Source: DAIDKA01 sp963708865 (GTDB taxonomy: Bacteria; Pseudomonadota; Gammaproteobacteria; Steroidobacterales; Steroidobacteraceae). Taken from it: DNA of 64,000 nucleotides. Each line of letters starts with the position of its first letter. Positions within the stretch are counted from its first letter, which is position 1. The notes beneath the pieces are model-generated. The model did not search any database, had not been told where the DNA came from, and saw nothing but the letters and a program-made list of their open reading frames with translations. Shown one piece after another: positions 48,794 through 57,629 of this stretch. A program made the translations under genes and the position numbers. Location: the NCBI GenBank assembly GCA_963708865.1, contig CAVPUC010000001.1:124001-188000 (forward strand), written 5' to 3'.

Positions 48794-49580
48794 ATGGCCA
48801 CGGCAATATTTCACCTGGATGCGTTCACCAACCGCCGCTTTGCGGGCAACCCTGCAGCTGTGATGCCGATGGATAGCTTTCCCAGCGACGCCGTCTTGCA
48901 GGCCATCGCGGGGGAGAACAACCTGGCGGAAACGGCCTTCCTGGTTCGCAAGGGCGAGGACTATCTGCTTCGCTGGTTTACGCCGACCACCGAGGTACCG
49001 CTTTGTGGCCATGCCACGCTGGCGAGTGCAGTCGTGGTGATGGAGCGGCTGGAGCCGGACCGACGCCGTGTGGTCTTTCATTCGGCCAGCGGCCCCTTGA
49101 CGGTGAATCGATCAGGCGCCGGCTATGTCATGGATTTTCCGGCAAGATTTTGCACGCCGGTACCGACGCCGCCGCAATTATCCGCGGCGCTGGGAGTCGC
49201 GCCCGTCGAGGTGGTGGCGGATCCCTTCAATTATCTCGTCTTACTGGACAGCGCGCAGATTGTGCGGGCAACTTGCTCCCGATATCGCAGCCATTGCCCG
49301 CATGGACCGAAGCGGCATCATCGTCACAGCGGCGGGCGATGGCAACTACGATTTTGTCAGTCGCTACTTCGCGCCGGCGAAGGGTATTCCCGAGGATCCC
49401 GTGACCGGCTCGGCGCACTGCGCACTGGCGCCCTATTGGGCGATCCGATTGAACAAGCGAGACTTTCGGGCGTATCAAGCTTCGCAGCGCGGCGGAGAAA
49501 TCCTTTGTCGGCTTCGGAGTGATCGCGTGGAGCTGGAAGGGACGGCTGTTTTCTATCTTCAAGGCGAGGTCGAGATCTGA
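48794..49580 (+). CDS. PhzF-family epimerase/isomerase, frameshifted in this sequence
   Basis: About 261 codons of a PhzF fold protein, two diaminopimelate-epimerase-like domains. The N-terminal frame gives FHLDAFTNRRFAGNPAAVMP, GENNLAETAFLV (catalytic Glu) and TTEVPLCGHATLAS. After 49266-49268 the frame changes. The second part gives APDIAAIARMDRSGIIVTA and the signature KGIPEDPVTGSAHCALAPYW. Removing one G from the GGG run joins QIVR to QLAPDI. Substrate unknown. Confidence 0.88.
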
Positions 49581-49621
49581 CCGCCGCTCGCCGGCCAGGA
49601 AGGGTCCGGAAAACCTCGTCC

Positions 49622-50029
49622 TTACACCCGTGCGGGCCGCTTCCCGCTCAGCAGCGCCCGGTAGAGCCCAATCACGATCCCTATCAGGGCGAAGCCCGCC
49701 AACAGGTAGCACGCTGCAAGGAGGATCCCAGGCCGCTTGAAGAGGCCAGCGTGCCAGCCAGCGACCCAGACCGGGGTTAGGAAGCAGGCACCGAGCACGA
49801 CCCATGCCGCCTTGCGCTGCGAATCAGATGGTTGTACCGGCTCCGCGGGCCGTTGCTGCTGTCGGCGCAGGGCCAGAATCTCTCGTTCTGGAAAGAAGCC
49901 CTCTACCTGATCCATCTCAACCCTCACGCCCGGACCGGCATGGTCAGAGTATTCCAGAGCGGCGCTCCCGTCCGCAACTCGTGCGCGTGCCGCGTTCTCT
50001 CGCCCGAAATCCACGCGTACGTTTGTCAA
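49622..50029 (-). CDS. Hypothetical membrane protein
   Basis: A 135-residue protein read from TTG 50029, which has a GGAGGGG ribosome site; an internal ATG at 49915 is the alternative, giving 97 residues. A soluble N-terminal part (VDFGRENAARARVADGSAAL) precedes two membrane helices (AWVVLGACFLTPVWVAGWHA and LLAACYLLAGFALIGIVIGL) and a basic end. No family recognised. Lies 38 bases after the upstream unknown exported gene and may be co-transcribed with it. Confidence 0.55.
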   Translation of the reverse strand: MTNVRVDFGRENAARARVADGSAALEYSDHAGPGVRVEMDQVEGFFPEREILALRRQQQRPAEPVQPSDSQRKAAWVVLGACFLTPVWVAGWHAGLFKRPGILLAACYLLAGFALIGIVIGLYRALLSGKRPARV

Positions 50030-50067
50030 ACTGCGGCCCCTCCAGCGCGATGATTTCGATCGGTCCG

Positions 50068-50812
50068 CTACATCTTCATCTTTTGAACGTCGGTGTTGGA
50101 TTCCATCTGCATCTCCATGCCGCCCCATGCATCCTTGGCATCGGGATAGACGTGAGTCATCCAGCCAAAGACCACCGGAATCCACAAACCGTGCGCGGCC
50201 CTGCAGGCCTCTTCAGTTTGAATGCTGCCCCGTGGCCCGAATAGCGCGTCCGGCCCGAACTGCTGGTTGCGTGGCAAGGAGCGTGGGCCGCCGCAGAAAT
50301 CCACATGACGATGCCAAGGCGCGATGCTCAGTGGCGCAATCTCATCCAGCCGCTCTGGCGTTGAGGATTGGGGCGCCGTGTACATCACACCGACAGCCCG
50401 CATGCCATCGCGCGTGCGCCGGTAGAGTATCGATCCAGGTTTCCGGTAATCGACGCTCTGCTGCTCGCGTCGGGCAAACCGGTAGTTCGTGTAATGGACT
50501 TCCTCGCCCATCCGCCCCGTCGGATAAAACGGCCGATAGCCATCGCGCAGCGCCAGGTTCACATCCGCGTAGTGCGCCAGGACTTCGCGCGCCGCGACCA
50601 CGATCTGCCGGGCGCGCTGCTCGTCACTCGGCCTGTGGCTTGCCCTTCAAGGACATCTGCATGTGACTGCCCATCTTCATGGAGGGCACCGGCGTCTCAT
50701 CCGTCTTGCCGCCGTAGTGGCTCAGCAGCTGCTCCCACAGCGGAAACTCCTGCGCCATCGCCACCGCGACGCAGCCGCAAAGTACCAGTGCCAGCATAAT
50801 GATCTTGACCAT
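50068..50812 (-). CDS. Exported protein of unknown function, frameshifted in this sequence
   Basis: About 247 codons. The first frame gives a signal peptide (IIMLALVLCGCVAVAMA) and EFPLWEQLLSHYGGKTDE, with a Met-rich patch MKMGSHMQMSLKG. A premature TGA at 50624-50626 is overcome by removing one base, continuing DEQRARQIVVAAREVLAHYA. The remainder is rich in aromatic residues and has WHRHVDFCGG and the end MEMQMESNTDVQKMKM, again Met-rich. Met clusters at both ends could bind copper or silver; that is only a guess. No family name is known to me. Confidence 0.65.
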
Positions 50813-50905
50813 GGCGTTTACCCTCTGACTCGCGGCTTGCGACACCTACTCAGGTACAGCACACGGATCGGCGCGAGAAGTTACAGCAATGGCGGAACCT
50901 TCGCT

Positions 50906-51313
50906 TCAACGGCGCGGTTCGATCATCTTCCAGCCGTTTCCGGAAGGGTCGCGGAAGCCGGCGTCCACCGTGCCAAAGCGGGCCGTGGGCTCCTGCGTGA
51001 ACTCCACGCCGCTCACGCGCAGCCGGTCATAGGCGGCGCGGCAGTCATCTACCGCCAGCACCAGCGGCGGCATCGCGCCCTTGGCCACGATGGCTCGCAG
51101 CGTCTGGGCCGTCGCCTCATCGTGCACCGGGGGTCCCGGCGCGAACAGGCCCAGCTGGAACGACGGCTGGTCCGGATGCTGCACCGTGAGCCAGCGATAA
51201 TCGCCGTTGCGCACGTCGGTGTGGACGCGAAACCCGAGCTTGTCGACGTAGAAGGCGAGCGCTTCGTCCTGATCTCGAACATATAGACCGACCATTTCGA
51301 CACCTTGGCTCAT
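50906..51313 (-). CDS. VOC-family (glyoxalase/bleomycin-resistance-like) protein
   Basis: A 135-residue VOC protein: VEMVGLYVRDQDEALAFYVD, LGFRVHTDVRNGDYRWLTV, PPLVLAVDDCRAAYDRLRV and TVDAGFRDPSGNGWKMIEP show the paired beta-alpha-beta modules. The last carries the usual metal-ligand Glu region. It is nine bases after the AraC gene and probably translated from the same message. Substrate unknown. Confidence 0.86.
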   Translation of the reverse strand: MSQGVEMVGLYVRDQDEALAFYVDKLGFRVHTDVRNGDYRWLTVQHPDQPSFQLGLFAPGPPVHDEATAQTLRAIVAKGAMPPLVLAVDDCRAAYDRLRVSGVEFTQEPTARFGTVDAGFRDPSGNGWKMIEPRR

Positions 51314-51322
51314 GGGATCTCC

Positions 51323-51787
51323 TTATTTGCCAGGTGCGTTTATACCGCCCGCCAGCCGGCGTCGCTTCTCCAAAACTGCGATCGTGAGATTGGGCCGTTG
51401 CGCGGCGCTGAGGACGCAGGCCGGCACGCGGCCAAGCTGGCGTGCCGTGGCCCGGCCGCGCCTGCGGATCGCGCCCGGGCTTGCGCCGGTCACGTCGCGC
51501 AAGGTCCGCCCGAACGTGCCCAGGCTCGCCCAGCCCGCGCGGAAGGCGATCTCGGTGATGGGCAGGTCGCTGTCACGCAGCAGCGCCGTGGCCCGCTCGA
51601 TGCGTCGCGTGAGCAGGTAGCGGTGCGGCGGCAGACCAAATGCCGACTTGAACGATCGCGCGAAGTGAGCCTCCGAGACGCCACTGACGCGCGCCAGGCG
51701 CCGGATGGGCCAGTCCTCGTGCGAGCGCACGTCCATCCGGTCCTTGGCGCGCAGCAGACGCCGCAGCAGCGCAGGGTCCTCGATCAT
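51323..51787 (-). CDS. AraC-family transcriptional regulator (DNA-binding domain only)
   Basis: A 154-residue protein from ATG 51787 with the double helix-turn-helix of AraC/XylS: IRRLARVSGVSEAHFARSFK and ITEIAFRAGWASLGTFGRTL, joined by FGLPPHRYLLTRRIERATAL. No N-terminal ligand-binding domain, so it may respond through another signal or be regulated by its amount. Sits between the esterase and VOC genes in the same direction and likely controls the operon. Confidence 0.86.
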   Translation of the reverse strand: MIEDPALLRRLLRAKDRMDVRSHEDWPIRRLARVSGVSEAHFARSFKSAFGLPPHRYLLTRRIERATALLRDSDLPITEIAFRAGWASLGTFGRTLRDVTGASPGAIRRRGRATARQLGRVPACVLSAAQRPNLTIAVLEKRRRLAGGINAPGK

Positions 51788-51797
51788 GCGCGGGGCC

Positions 51798-52700
51798 TCA
51801 ACCCTTCTTCTTGTGTGCATCAAAGAAGTCGAAGATCTGCTTGATGACCTGAGGCTGGGCCCACGCATCGATGTGGGTACCGCCAATCACGGGCAGCCAG
51901 GTGACGTCGACACCTTTTGCCCTGGCGTGATCGACCATTGCCTTGCTGGCATCGAACGCCATGACGGTGTCCTTGTCCCCATGAATCACGAGCACCGGAA
52001 CTTTCCTGAGCCTTGCGTACGGAAAGTTCGCATCCTCAAGCGGAGCATCGCTTGGCGAAATGGCAGTCCAGCGGTGCGGATACTGGACCGCGTACGCCCA
52101 CACGGCGCTGCCGCCGGATGAATTGCCCATGAGGTAGAGGCGCTGCGGGTCGGTCTTGTATTCCTTTGCCACCAGGTCCGTGACGAACAATACGTCCTCT
52201 TCGGCGCGCGCGAAATCCTGCGCCGTGGGCGGCGCCACGGCGGGCTGGGAGCCCGCGCCGGCGGTGCGACCCGCGCCATTGGTCGGCGCGGCGGCCGGCA
52301 GCGTCACCATCTTGTACGGCACGTTCCAGCCGCCGACGCCGGTCGCGTTGGCGTGATAGCCGGTGACCGCGGCAACGATGTAGCCGCGCTCCTCGGCCAT
52401 TCTCGCCAGGGTGGGATTGGCAATCGGCCGACGAAAGGGTGCCGTCGGGGGCTGGGCGGCGCCGTGGGTGACGATCACCAGCGGCAGTTTCAGGGACGCG
52501 GTCCACGTCCTCGGCACGTAGAGGTGATAGGCGATGGTTTCACCGGTACCCGGAAACGAGTAGCTGCGCTCCTGCTCGCCGGTCATCTGGTACTGCGGGC
52601 TTTTCGGATCGGGCGCAGGTGCTGTCTGAGCAGCGGCGGCGACCACCATGGCGGATGCACTGAGCAGCGCGCAGCAGTAAACAGCGAGTGACGCTTTCAT
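51798..52700 (-). CDS. Exported alpha/beta hydrolase (feruloyl-esterase/PHB-depolymerase-like)
   Basis: A 300-residue protein from ATG 52700 with a signal peptide (ASLAVYCCALLSASAMVVAA). The hydrolase fold shows LPLVIVTHGAAQPP, the nucleophile elbow LYLMGNSSGGSAVWAYAVQY (G-x-S-x-G, Ser), an acid in VIHGDKDTVMAFDA and a His in VIGGTHIDAWAQP. It belongs to the esterase D / LpqC-like group. It follows the lipoyl gene by 22 bases. Substrate unknown. Confidence 0.83.
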   Translation of the reverse strand: MKASLAVYCCALLSASAMVVAAAAQTAPAPDPKSPQYQMTGEQERSYSFPGTGETIAYHLYVPRTWTASLKLPLVIVTHGAAQPPTAPFRRPIANPTLARMAEERGYIVAAVTGYHANATGVGGWNVPYKMVTLPAAAPTNGAGRTAGAGSQPAVAPPTAQDFARAEEDVLFVTDLVAKEYKTDPQRLYLMGNSSGGSAVWAYAVQYPHRWTAISPSDAPLEDANFPYARLRKVPVLVIHGDKDTVMAFDASKAMVDHARAKGVDVTWLPVIGGTHIDAWAQPQVIKQIFDFFDAHKKKG

Positions 52701-52722
52701 ACCCCCCCTACCGATGCGTTCT

Positions 52723-52965
52723 TCAGGCGTTGAGGTCCACGACGCAGACCCCGCCATTGACCGGTGAGTTCTCACCCTCCGGTACCAGGATCTCGAGCAA
52801 CTTGCCGTTACCGGGTGCCAGGACTTCCTGGGTAACCTTTTCGGTCTCGATCTCGTACAACGCCTCATCCTTGGCGAAAGTATCGCCCACCTGCTTGTGC
52901 CACTTCGCGATGGTGGCCTCCTGCATGTTCATGCCGACCCGGTTCAACTTCAAAGTAATCTTCAT
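52723..52965 (-). CDS. Free-standing lipoyl domain protein
   Basis: An 80-residue protein that is one biotinyl/lipoyl domain. The modifiable lysine sits in YEIETEKVTQEVLAP at the hairpin tip, and MNMQEATIAKWHKQVGDTF leads in. There is no acyltransferase domain, so unlike a full E2 it could only carry a lipoyl-bound intermediate. Placed between E1-beta and the esterase, with 22-base gaps on either side. Confidence 0.9.
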   Translation of the reverse strand: MKITLKLNRVGMNMQEATIAKWHKQVGDTFAKDEALYEIETEKVTQEVLAPGNGKLLEILVPEGENSPVNGGVCVVDLNA

Positions 52966-52987
52966 GATGGCTCTTTCGTGCGCTCTG

Positions 52988-53971
52988 TCAGGCGGCAGCG
53001 GCCCGGCCGGTCAGCTCACGGCAGGTGCGGGCAATCGTCTCGGCATTCGGGATGACCCGCGCCTCGGCATTCGGCGCATACGGAATGCACACATTGGGTA
53101 CCGCGACGCGTTTGACGGGCGCCTTGAGCAACCCGAAGCCCCGATCCGCCACCATCGCCGCAATTTCACTGGCCGCGCTGCAGCGCTCGCGCGCTTCGTC
53201 GCAGATCACCAGGTGTCCGGTCTTCCGCAAGGAGGCGAGCACCGCGGCGTCATCGAACGGCACGAGCGTGCGCGGATCGATCACCTCGGCATCGACCCCG
53301 GCGGCCGCCAGCTCTTTGGCAGCCTGCAGTGCGGGCTTGAGCATCGAGCCGATGGCCACAATCGTCAGATCCTTGCCGGCGCGCGCGATGTGCGCCTTGC
53401 CGAACGGCACCAGGTGTTCGCCGTCGGGCACCTCGCCCTGTTCACCGCCGCGCCCTCCGGCCTCCATGAAGAACGACGGATTGTTGCCGCGAATGGCGGT
53501 TTTCAATAGACCCTTGGCATCACCCGGCGTCGCGGGCGTCAGGACGTTGATACCGCCCAGGTTCATCAGGGGCGGATAAGCCGTGTCGGAATGTTGGGCT
53601 GCGTTGGATCCGCCGCCGCCGTAGCTGGCGATCACCGTGATGGGCAGCTTCGCCTGACCACCCGACATCAGGCGCATCTTCGCCATCTGGTTGCCGATCG
53701 CATCCATGCCGGTATAAATGAAATTCGAGAACATCAGGTGCAGGATCACCCGGTGTCCCGCTGCGGCGGCGCCCACGGCCATGCCGGTGAGCGACTGCTC
53801 GCTGATGGGCGTGTTGCGGATGCGGTTGCGGCCAAAGCGCTCGGTCAGGCCCCGGCAGTCACCCATGATCGCAAGTTCCACATCCTCGCCGAACAGGATC
53901 ACCTTCGGATCACGTTCCATTTCCTCGAACAGCGCTTCGTTGATTGCCTGGATATAGCGTTTCTTAGCCAT
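52988..53971 (-). CDS. 2-oxo-acid/acetoin-type dehydrogenase E1 beta subunit
   Basis: A 327-residue transketolase-like subunit. YIQAINEALFEEMERDPKVI, LFGEDV, NTPISEQSLTGMAVGAAAAG (with the conserved Glu that activates thiamine), VIASYGGGGSNAAQHSDT and IDPRTLVPFDDAAVLASL are family features. It forms the alpha2beta2 E1 with the preceding gene, 14 bases apart. Members of this subgroup include acetoin and branched-chain enzymes; the substrate cannot be set from sequence. Confidence 0.9.
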   Translation of the reverse strand: MAKKRYIQAINEALFEEMERDPKVILFGEDVELAIMGDCRGLTERFGRNRIRNTPISEQSLTGMAVGAAAAGHRVILHLMFSNFIYTGMDAIGNQMAKMRLMSGGQAKLPITVIASYGGGGSNAAQHSDTAYPPLMNLGGINVLTPATPGDAKGLLKTAIRGNNPSFFMEAGGRGGEQGEVPDGEHLVPFGKAHIARAGKDLTIVAIGSMLKPALQAAKELAAAGVDAEVIDPRTLVPFDDAAVLASLRKTGHLVICDEARERCSAASEIAAMVADRGFGLLKAPVKRVAVPNVCIPYAPNAEARVIPNAETIARTCRELTGRAAAA

Positions 53972-53985
53972 GTCTGATACTTCCT

Positions 53986-54984
53986 CTAAGGTCTCTGGCC
54001 GTCGAACATGAGCGAGAACACCAGCTCCGCATCGGCTGGCGGGCTCTCCACGGCGAAGCGCACGGCCGCATCCACCTTGGCCATCACGCGCTTCTCAATC
54101 TCTTCCAGTTGCGCAATGGCCGCGGGGCCGCCGGCCTCCAGCTGCTGGCGCGTGAACTCAATCGGTCCGCGCTTCTTCCAACTCTCGATTTCTTCGGGTT
54201 CGCGGTAACGCTGGCCACCCAGGAACAGATCCTCGGCCTCGAGGTGTCCCTGGATGCGATAGGTATGTGCCTCGATGAAGCTCGGGCCACCGCCGCTGCG
54301 CGCGCGTGCCACGGCCGTTTTCGCGGCCTTGTAGACGGCGGTGACATCATTGCCATCGATCACTTCGGTCGGAATGGCGAAGGCGCGGGCGCGGTCGGCG
54401 ATGTTGCCGGCGGTGACGGTCTTGGCCGGGCTGAATTCGCTGAAGGTATTGTTCTCGCACACGAACACCAGCGGCAGCTGCCACAGGGCAGCGATATTCA
54501 GACACTCCATCAGCGTGCCCTGATTGGACGATCCGTCGCCAAAGAAATCGACGACGATGCGCCCTTCCTGCGCCAGCATGGCCGAATACGCAGCGCCGGT
54601 GGCGATGGCAAAACCCGCACCGACGATACCGTTGGCGCCGAGAATGCCCTTGGAGAAATCCGCCACATGCATCGAGCCCCCCATCCCCTTGCAGATCCCG
54701 GTGCTCTTCGCCCAGATCTCCGCCAGCATGGCATTCAGATCGCCGCCCTTGGCGAGGTAATGACCATGGCCCCGATGGGTGCTGGTGATCATGTCGGATT
54801 CGCGCAGAGTCGCACACACCCCCGTGGCGATCGCCTCCTCGCCGATGTAGAGATGCACCGCGCCCGGCAGGTTCCCCGCCTTGTTCTCATCGCGCAGTCG
54901 CTCTTCGGTGCGTCGAATGAGCAGCATCTGCTCATACAGACGCATCAGCTCCTGATGCGAAACAACCGTTTCCGTCCCAGCCAT
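53986..54984 (-). CDS. 2-oxo-acid/acetoin-type dehydrogenase E1 alpha subunit
   Basis: A 332-residue subunit from ATG 54984 (GGAGG ribosome site nearby). The TPP-binding motif FFGDGSSNQGTLMECLNIAA...ENN is complete. HRGHGHYLAKG and GKGMGGSMHVADF-type segments (GICKGMGGSMHVADFSKGIL) match acetoin/pyruvate E1. First gene of the E1alpha-E1beta-lipoyl-esterase-AraC-VOC run. No E2 acyltransferase or E3 is present in the window. Confidence 0.91.
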   Translation of the reverse strand: MAGTETVVSHQELMRLYEQMLLIRRTEERLRDENKAGNLPGAVHLYIGEEAIATGVCATLRESDMITSTHRGHGHYLAKGGDLNAMLAEIWAKSTGICKGMGGSMHVADFSKGILGANGIVGAGFAIATGAAYSAMLAQEGRIVVDFFGDGSSNQGTLMECLNIAALWQLPLVFVCENNTFSEFSPAKTVTAGNIADRARAFAIPTEVIDGNDVTAVYKAAKTAVARARSGGGPSFIEAHTYRIQGHLEAEDLFLGGQRYREPEEIESWKKRGPIEFTRQQLEAGGPAAIAQLEEIEKRVMAKVDAAVRFAVESPPADAELVFSLMFDGQRP

Positions 54985-55154
54985 GGGCAAATCCCTCCGC
55001 AATAGTGGGGAGGAGTTTATGCCAAGTGCCGTCCGAAAGTGCGGCGCGGCGCGGCGGGCGCCCAAAGCACCTGATTTTCTTGGGGTCCGGCCCGGCAAGG
55101 CCCGGCGGCGCGCCGGGGCCGCGATGGGATCCTGGGGTCGCCCGCGGCGCTACC

Positions 55155-55613
55155 TCACTTGGCGCCGGGCGGTGTGGTCGGCGTGCACGGGGTGCCGATC
55201 TTCTGAGAATCCGTCTTCATGGTGATCTGCTGGCCGTTCATCGACATGATCATCGTGGTCTTGGCATGATCTGCCTCAAACACGGATTCGACCGTGCCCT
55301 GCATCGGCTGCTGGCCCGTGCACATGATGGCGGCCGAGAACTTGTTGCCCTCGCGCTTGACGTTCTGAACGCTGCAATTGCTGCCCATGCCGGGCCCCTG
55401 CGGCTTTGAGAGCGTCTCCTGCTCCTTGCCCTTCGGCAGACACATTTCCATCGTGCGCGCCGGCATCGCCATGCCCGGCATCTCCATACTCGTGCTCAGG
55501 CGCCACATTTCACCGGCGGGTTTGTCATCCGCCAGCGCGACCCCCTGGGCACCCAGAACGGCAAGCAAGGCCGTTGCCGCAGTGCTGACGCGAACCTGTG
55601 TGGAAATGCGCAT
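55155..55613 (-). CDS. DUF3617 exported protein
   Basis: A 152-residue protein from ATG 55613 with a signal peptide (VSTAATALLAVLGAQGVALA). The mature part has the DUF3617 layout: GEMWRLSTSMEMPGMAMPAR, three or four conserved cysteines (MCLPKG, NCSVQN, MCTGQQ), then VESVFEADHAKTTMIMSMNG. The final CTPTTPPGAK supplies a further Cys. Periplasmic, function unknown. Confidence 0.83.
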   Translation of the reverse strand: MRISTQVRVSTAATALLAVLGAQGVALADDKPAGEMWRLSTSMEMPGMAMPARTMEMCLPKGKEQETLSKPQGPGMGSNCSVQNVKREGNKFSAAIMCTGQQPMQGTVESVFEADHAKTTMIMSMNGQQITMKTDSQKIGTPCTPTTPPGAK

Positions 55614-55800
55614 ACCCGCTCCCCTGTTGTGAATGAACTCCCGCCGCGGATACAAATTGTAAGCCAGGCCGCGGCCCCGCCGCCGCAAGTTTTCGCGCCG
55701 CGGCTCGATGAGAACATCCGGTTCGCGCTGCAGTGCAGCGCTCAGTTTGGGGTGGGTGCTAAGCCGGGCTCGGAGGGCCGCAGCGCCGTATTGCGCGGGT

Positions 55801-57629
55801 TCACACCAGCTCCTCCCACTTGCGGCTGAGGCGCAGGGCGCTGATGATGATGCCGACCATGCTGTAGCTCTGCGGAAAATTTCCCCACAGCTCGCCGGTC
55901 ACCGGGTCGATGTCCTCCGACAACAAGCCGACCGCATTGCGGCGGCCGAGCAGTTTCACGAACAGATCGCGCGCCTCGTCCATCCGGCCCACTGCGGCCA
56001 GCGCATTCACGTACCAGAACGCGCATACCGTGAAGGTCGTGGTGGGCACACCGAAGTCATCGGCATTGCGGTAACGAAACAGCAGCTCCCCGCAGCGCAG
56101 CTGTTTGCCGATCGCATCGACCGTGCCGATGAAGCGCTCATCCGATGCCGGCAGAAAACGCAACTCGGCGAACAACAGCGTCGTGGCATCCAGCGTGTCA
56201 CCGCCGAACGTCGCCACGAATGAGCCCAGGGTCGGATTCCACGCCTCGGCGAGGATGCGCGCGTGCATGCTCGCCGCCTGCTCCGTCCAGCGCGCGGCGG
56301 CTTCCTTCTTGCCGATGAGCGCCGCGATTTCGGCAAGGCGGTTACAGCCCGCCCAGGACATGACCGCGGTGAAGGTGTGGCTCACCTCGATGCCGCGAAG
56401 CTCCCAGGGCCCGGCATCCGAAGCGCCAAATCCGCGCACTGCCTGCTCGCCCAGTCGCTCGAGCCCCGCGAACAGCCTTTCGTGGTCGTATACCTGCAGC
56501 CGCTCATCGTAGAACAGCTGCGCAGCCGCGAGGATGATCGCCCCATAGATATCGTGCTGTATCTGCTCGAAGGCCTGGTTGCCGATGCGTACCGGCCCCA
56601 TGCCCCGATACCCGCGCAGGGACGGCACCGTGCCCTCCGCCAACTGCTCCTCACCGCTGATGCCATAGAGGGGCCGCAGCTCGCCCGCGGGGGCGCGGAC
56701 ATGGGTGTTGTGGATGAAGCGCAGGTACTCCTCCATGGTCTGGGTGGCGCCAAGCCGGTTGAGCGCATGAACCGTAAAGTAACTGTCGCGCAGCCAGCAG
56801 TACCGGTAGTCCCAGTTGCGCGAGCTGTCAGGAGCCTCCGGAATTGAAGTGGTGAGCGCCGCGAGTACCGCGCCGGTGTCCTCAAAGGTGCACAACTTCA
56901 GGGTGATTGCCGCCCGGATCACCGCCTCCTGGTAGTCGGCGGGAATCGCCAGTCCCCGCACCCAGTTCTCCCAGTATGTACGGGTGCGGTCGAGCAGCGA
57001 GCGCCCGTACGCCGTCAGCGCACCGTTGAGCGGCTCGTCATCCCCCAGAATGAAGGTCAGGGGGCTCGCCAGGACGAACACGCGCTCCTCGCCGATCGCG
57101 GTCAGCGACGCATCGGTCGTCACCCGGTAGGTGTGCTCCTCCGTAACGAAGCGGATCGAATGACTGTTGAACGTCACGCCCGGGGTGACGGCGCCGTAAT
57201 TGCCGGTGGGCCGCAGCCGCACGCGTATCACCGGGCGCCCGACCACGGGCTCCACGATGCGTACCAGCATCGAGGGACGATGCATACGGTCGCGGCTGCG
57301 ATAGCGCGGGCAGAAATCGATCACTCGCATGGTGGCGTCATCGCGCGCGTGGAGGGTCTCGAGCACCGCGGTGTTACGCACGTACCGCTGTTGAATCCGG
57401 GCGCTGCCTTCCATACTGATCGAGAACACACCGCGCCCGGGATCACCGCTCGGGCTCAACAACGCGCTGAATACCGGATCGCCATCGAGGCGTGGCAGGC
57501 AGGTTGCAGGCAGGTAACAATGGAGCCCGTGGCATCGATCAGGGCGGCAACCTGGCAGTTGCCGATGACGGCCAGATTGAGGTCCGGGCTACCGCTCAAT
57601 GATCCAAACCCAGGCAACCGCACAGCCAT
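55801..57629 (-). pseudogene. GH15 glucoamylase/trehalase-like hydrolase, broken by an 11-bp duplication
   Basis: A GH15 protein of about 600 residues. The start (ATG 57629; FGSLSGSPDLNLAVIGNCQ) and the body lie in different frames because of an exact tandem repeat at 57494-57515. Removing one 11-base unit reads SIVTCLPRLDGDPVFSALL, the normal GH15 sequence. The body has NWDYRYCWLRDSYFTVHAL, YGISGEEQLAEGTVPSLRGY and the catalytic-region ending WGNFPQSYSM. It overlaps otsB by some 34 bases and would act on trehalose or a related glucoside. The frame as given is broken. Confidence 0.87.
57494..57515. repeat. 11-bp tandem duplication in the GH15 gene
   Basis: GGCAGGCAGGT and TGCAGGCAGGT lie head to tail (10 of 11 bases identical). 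One unit is surplus to the GH15 reading frame. It looks like a replication-slippage event rather than a homopolymer error. Confidence 0.85.
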
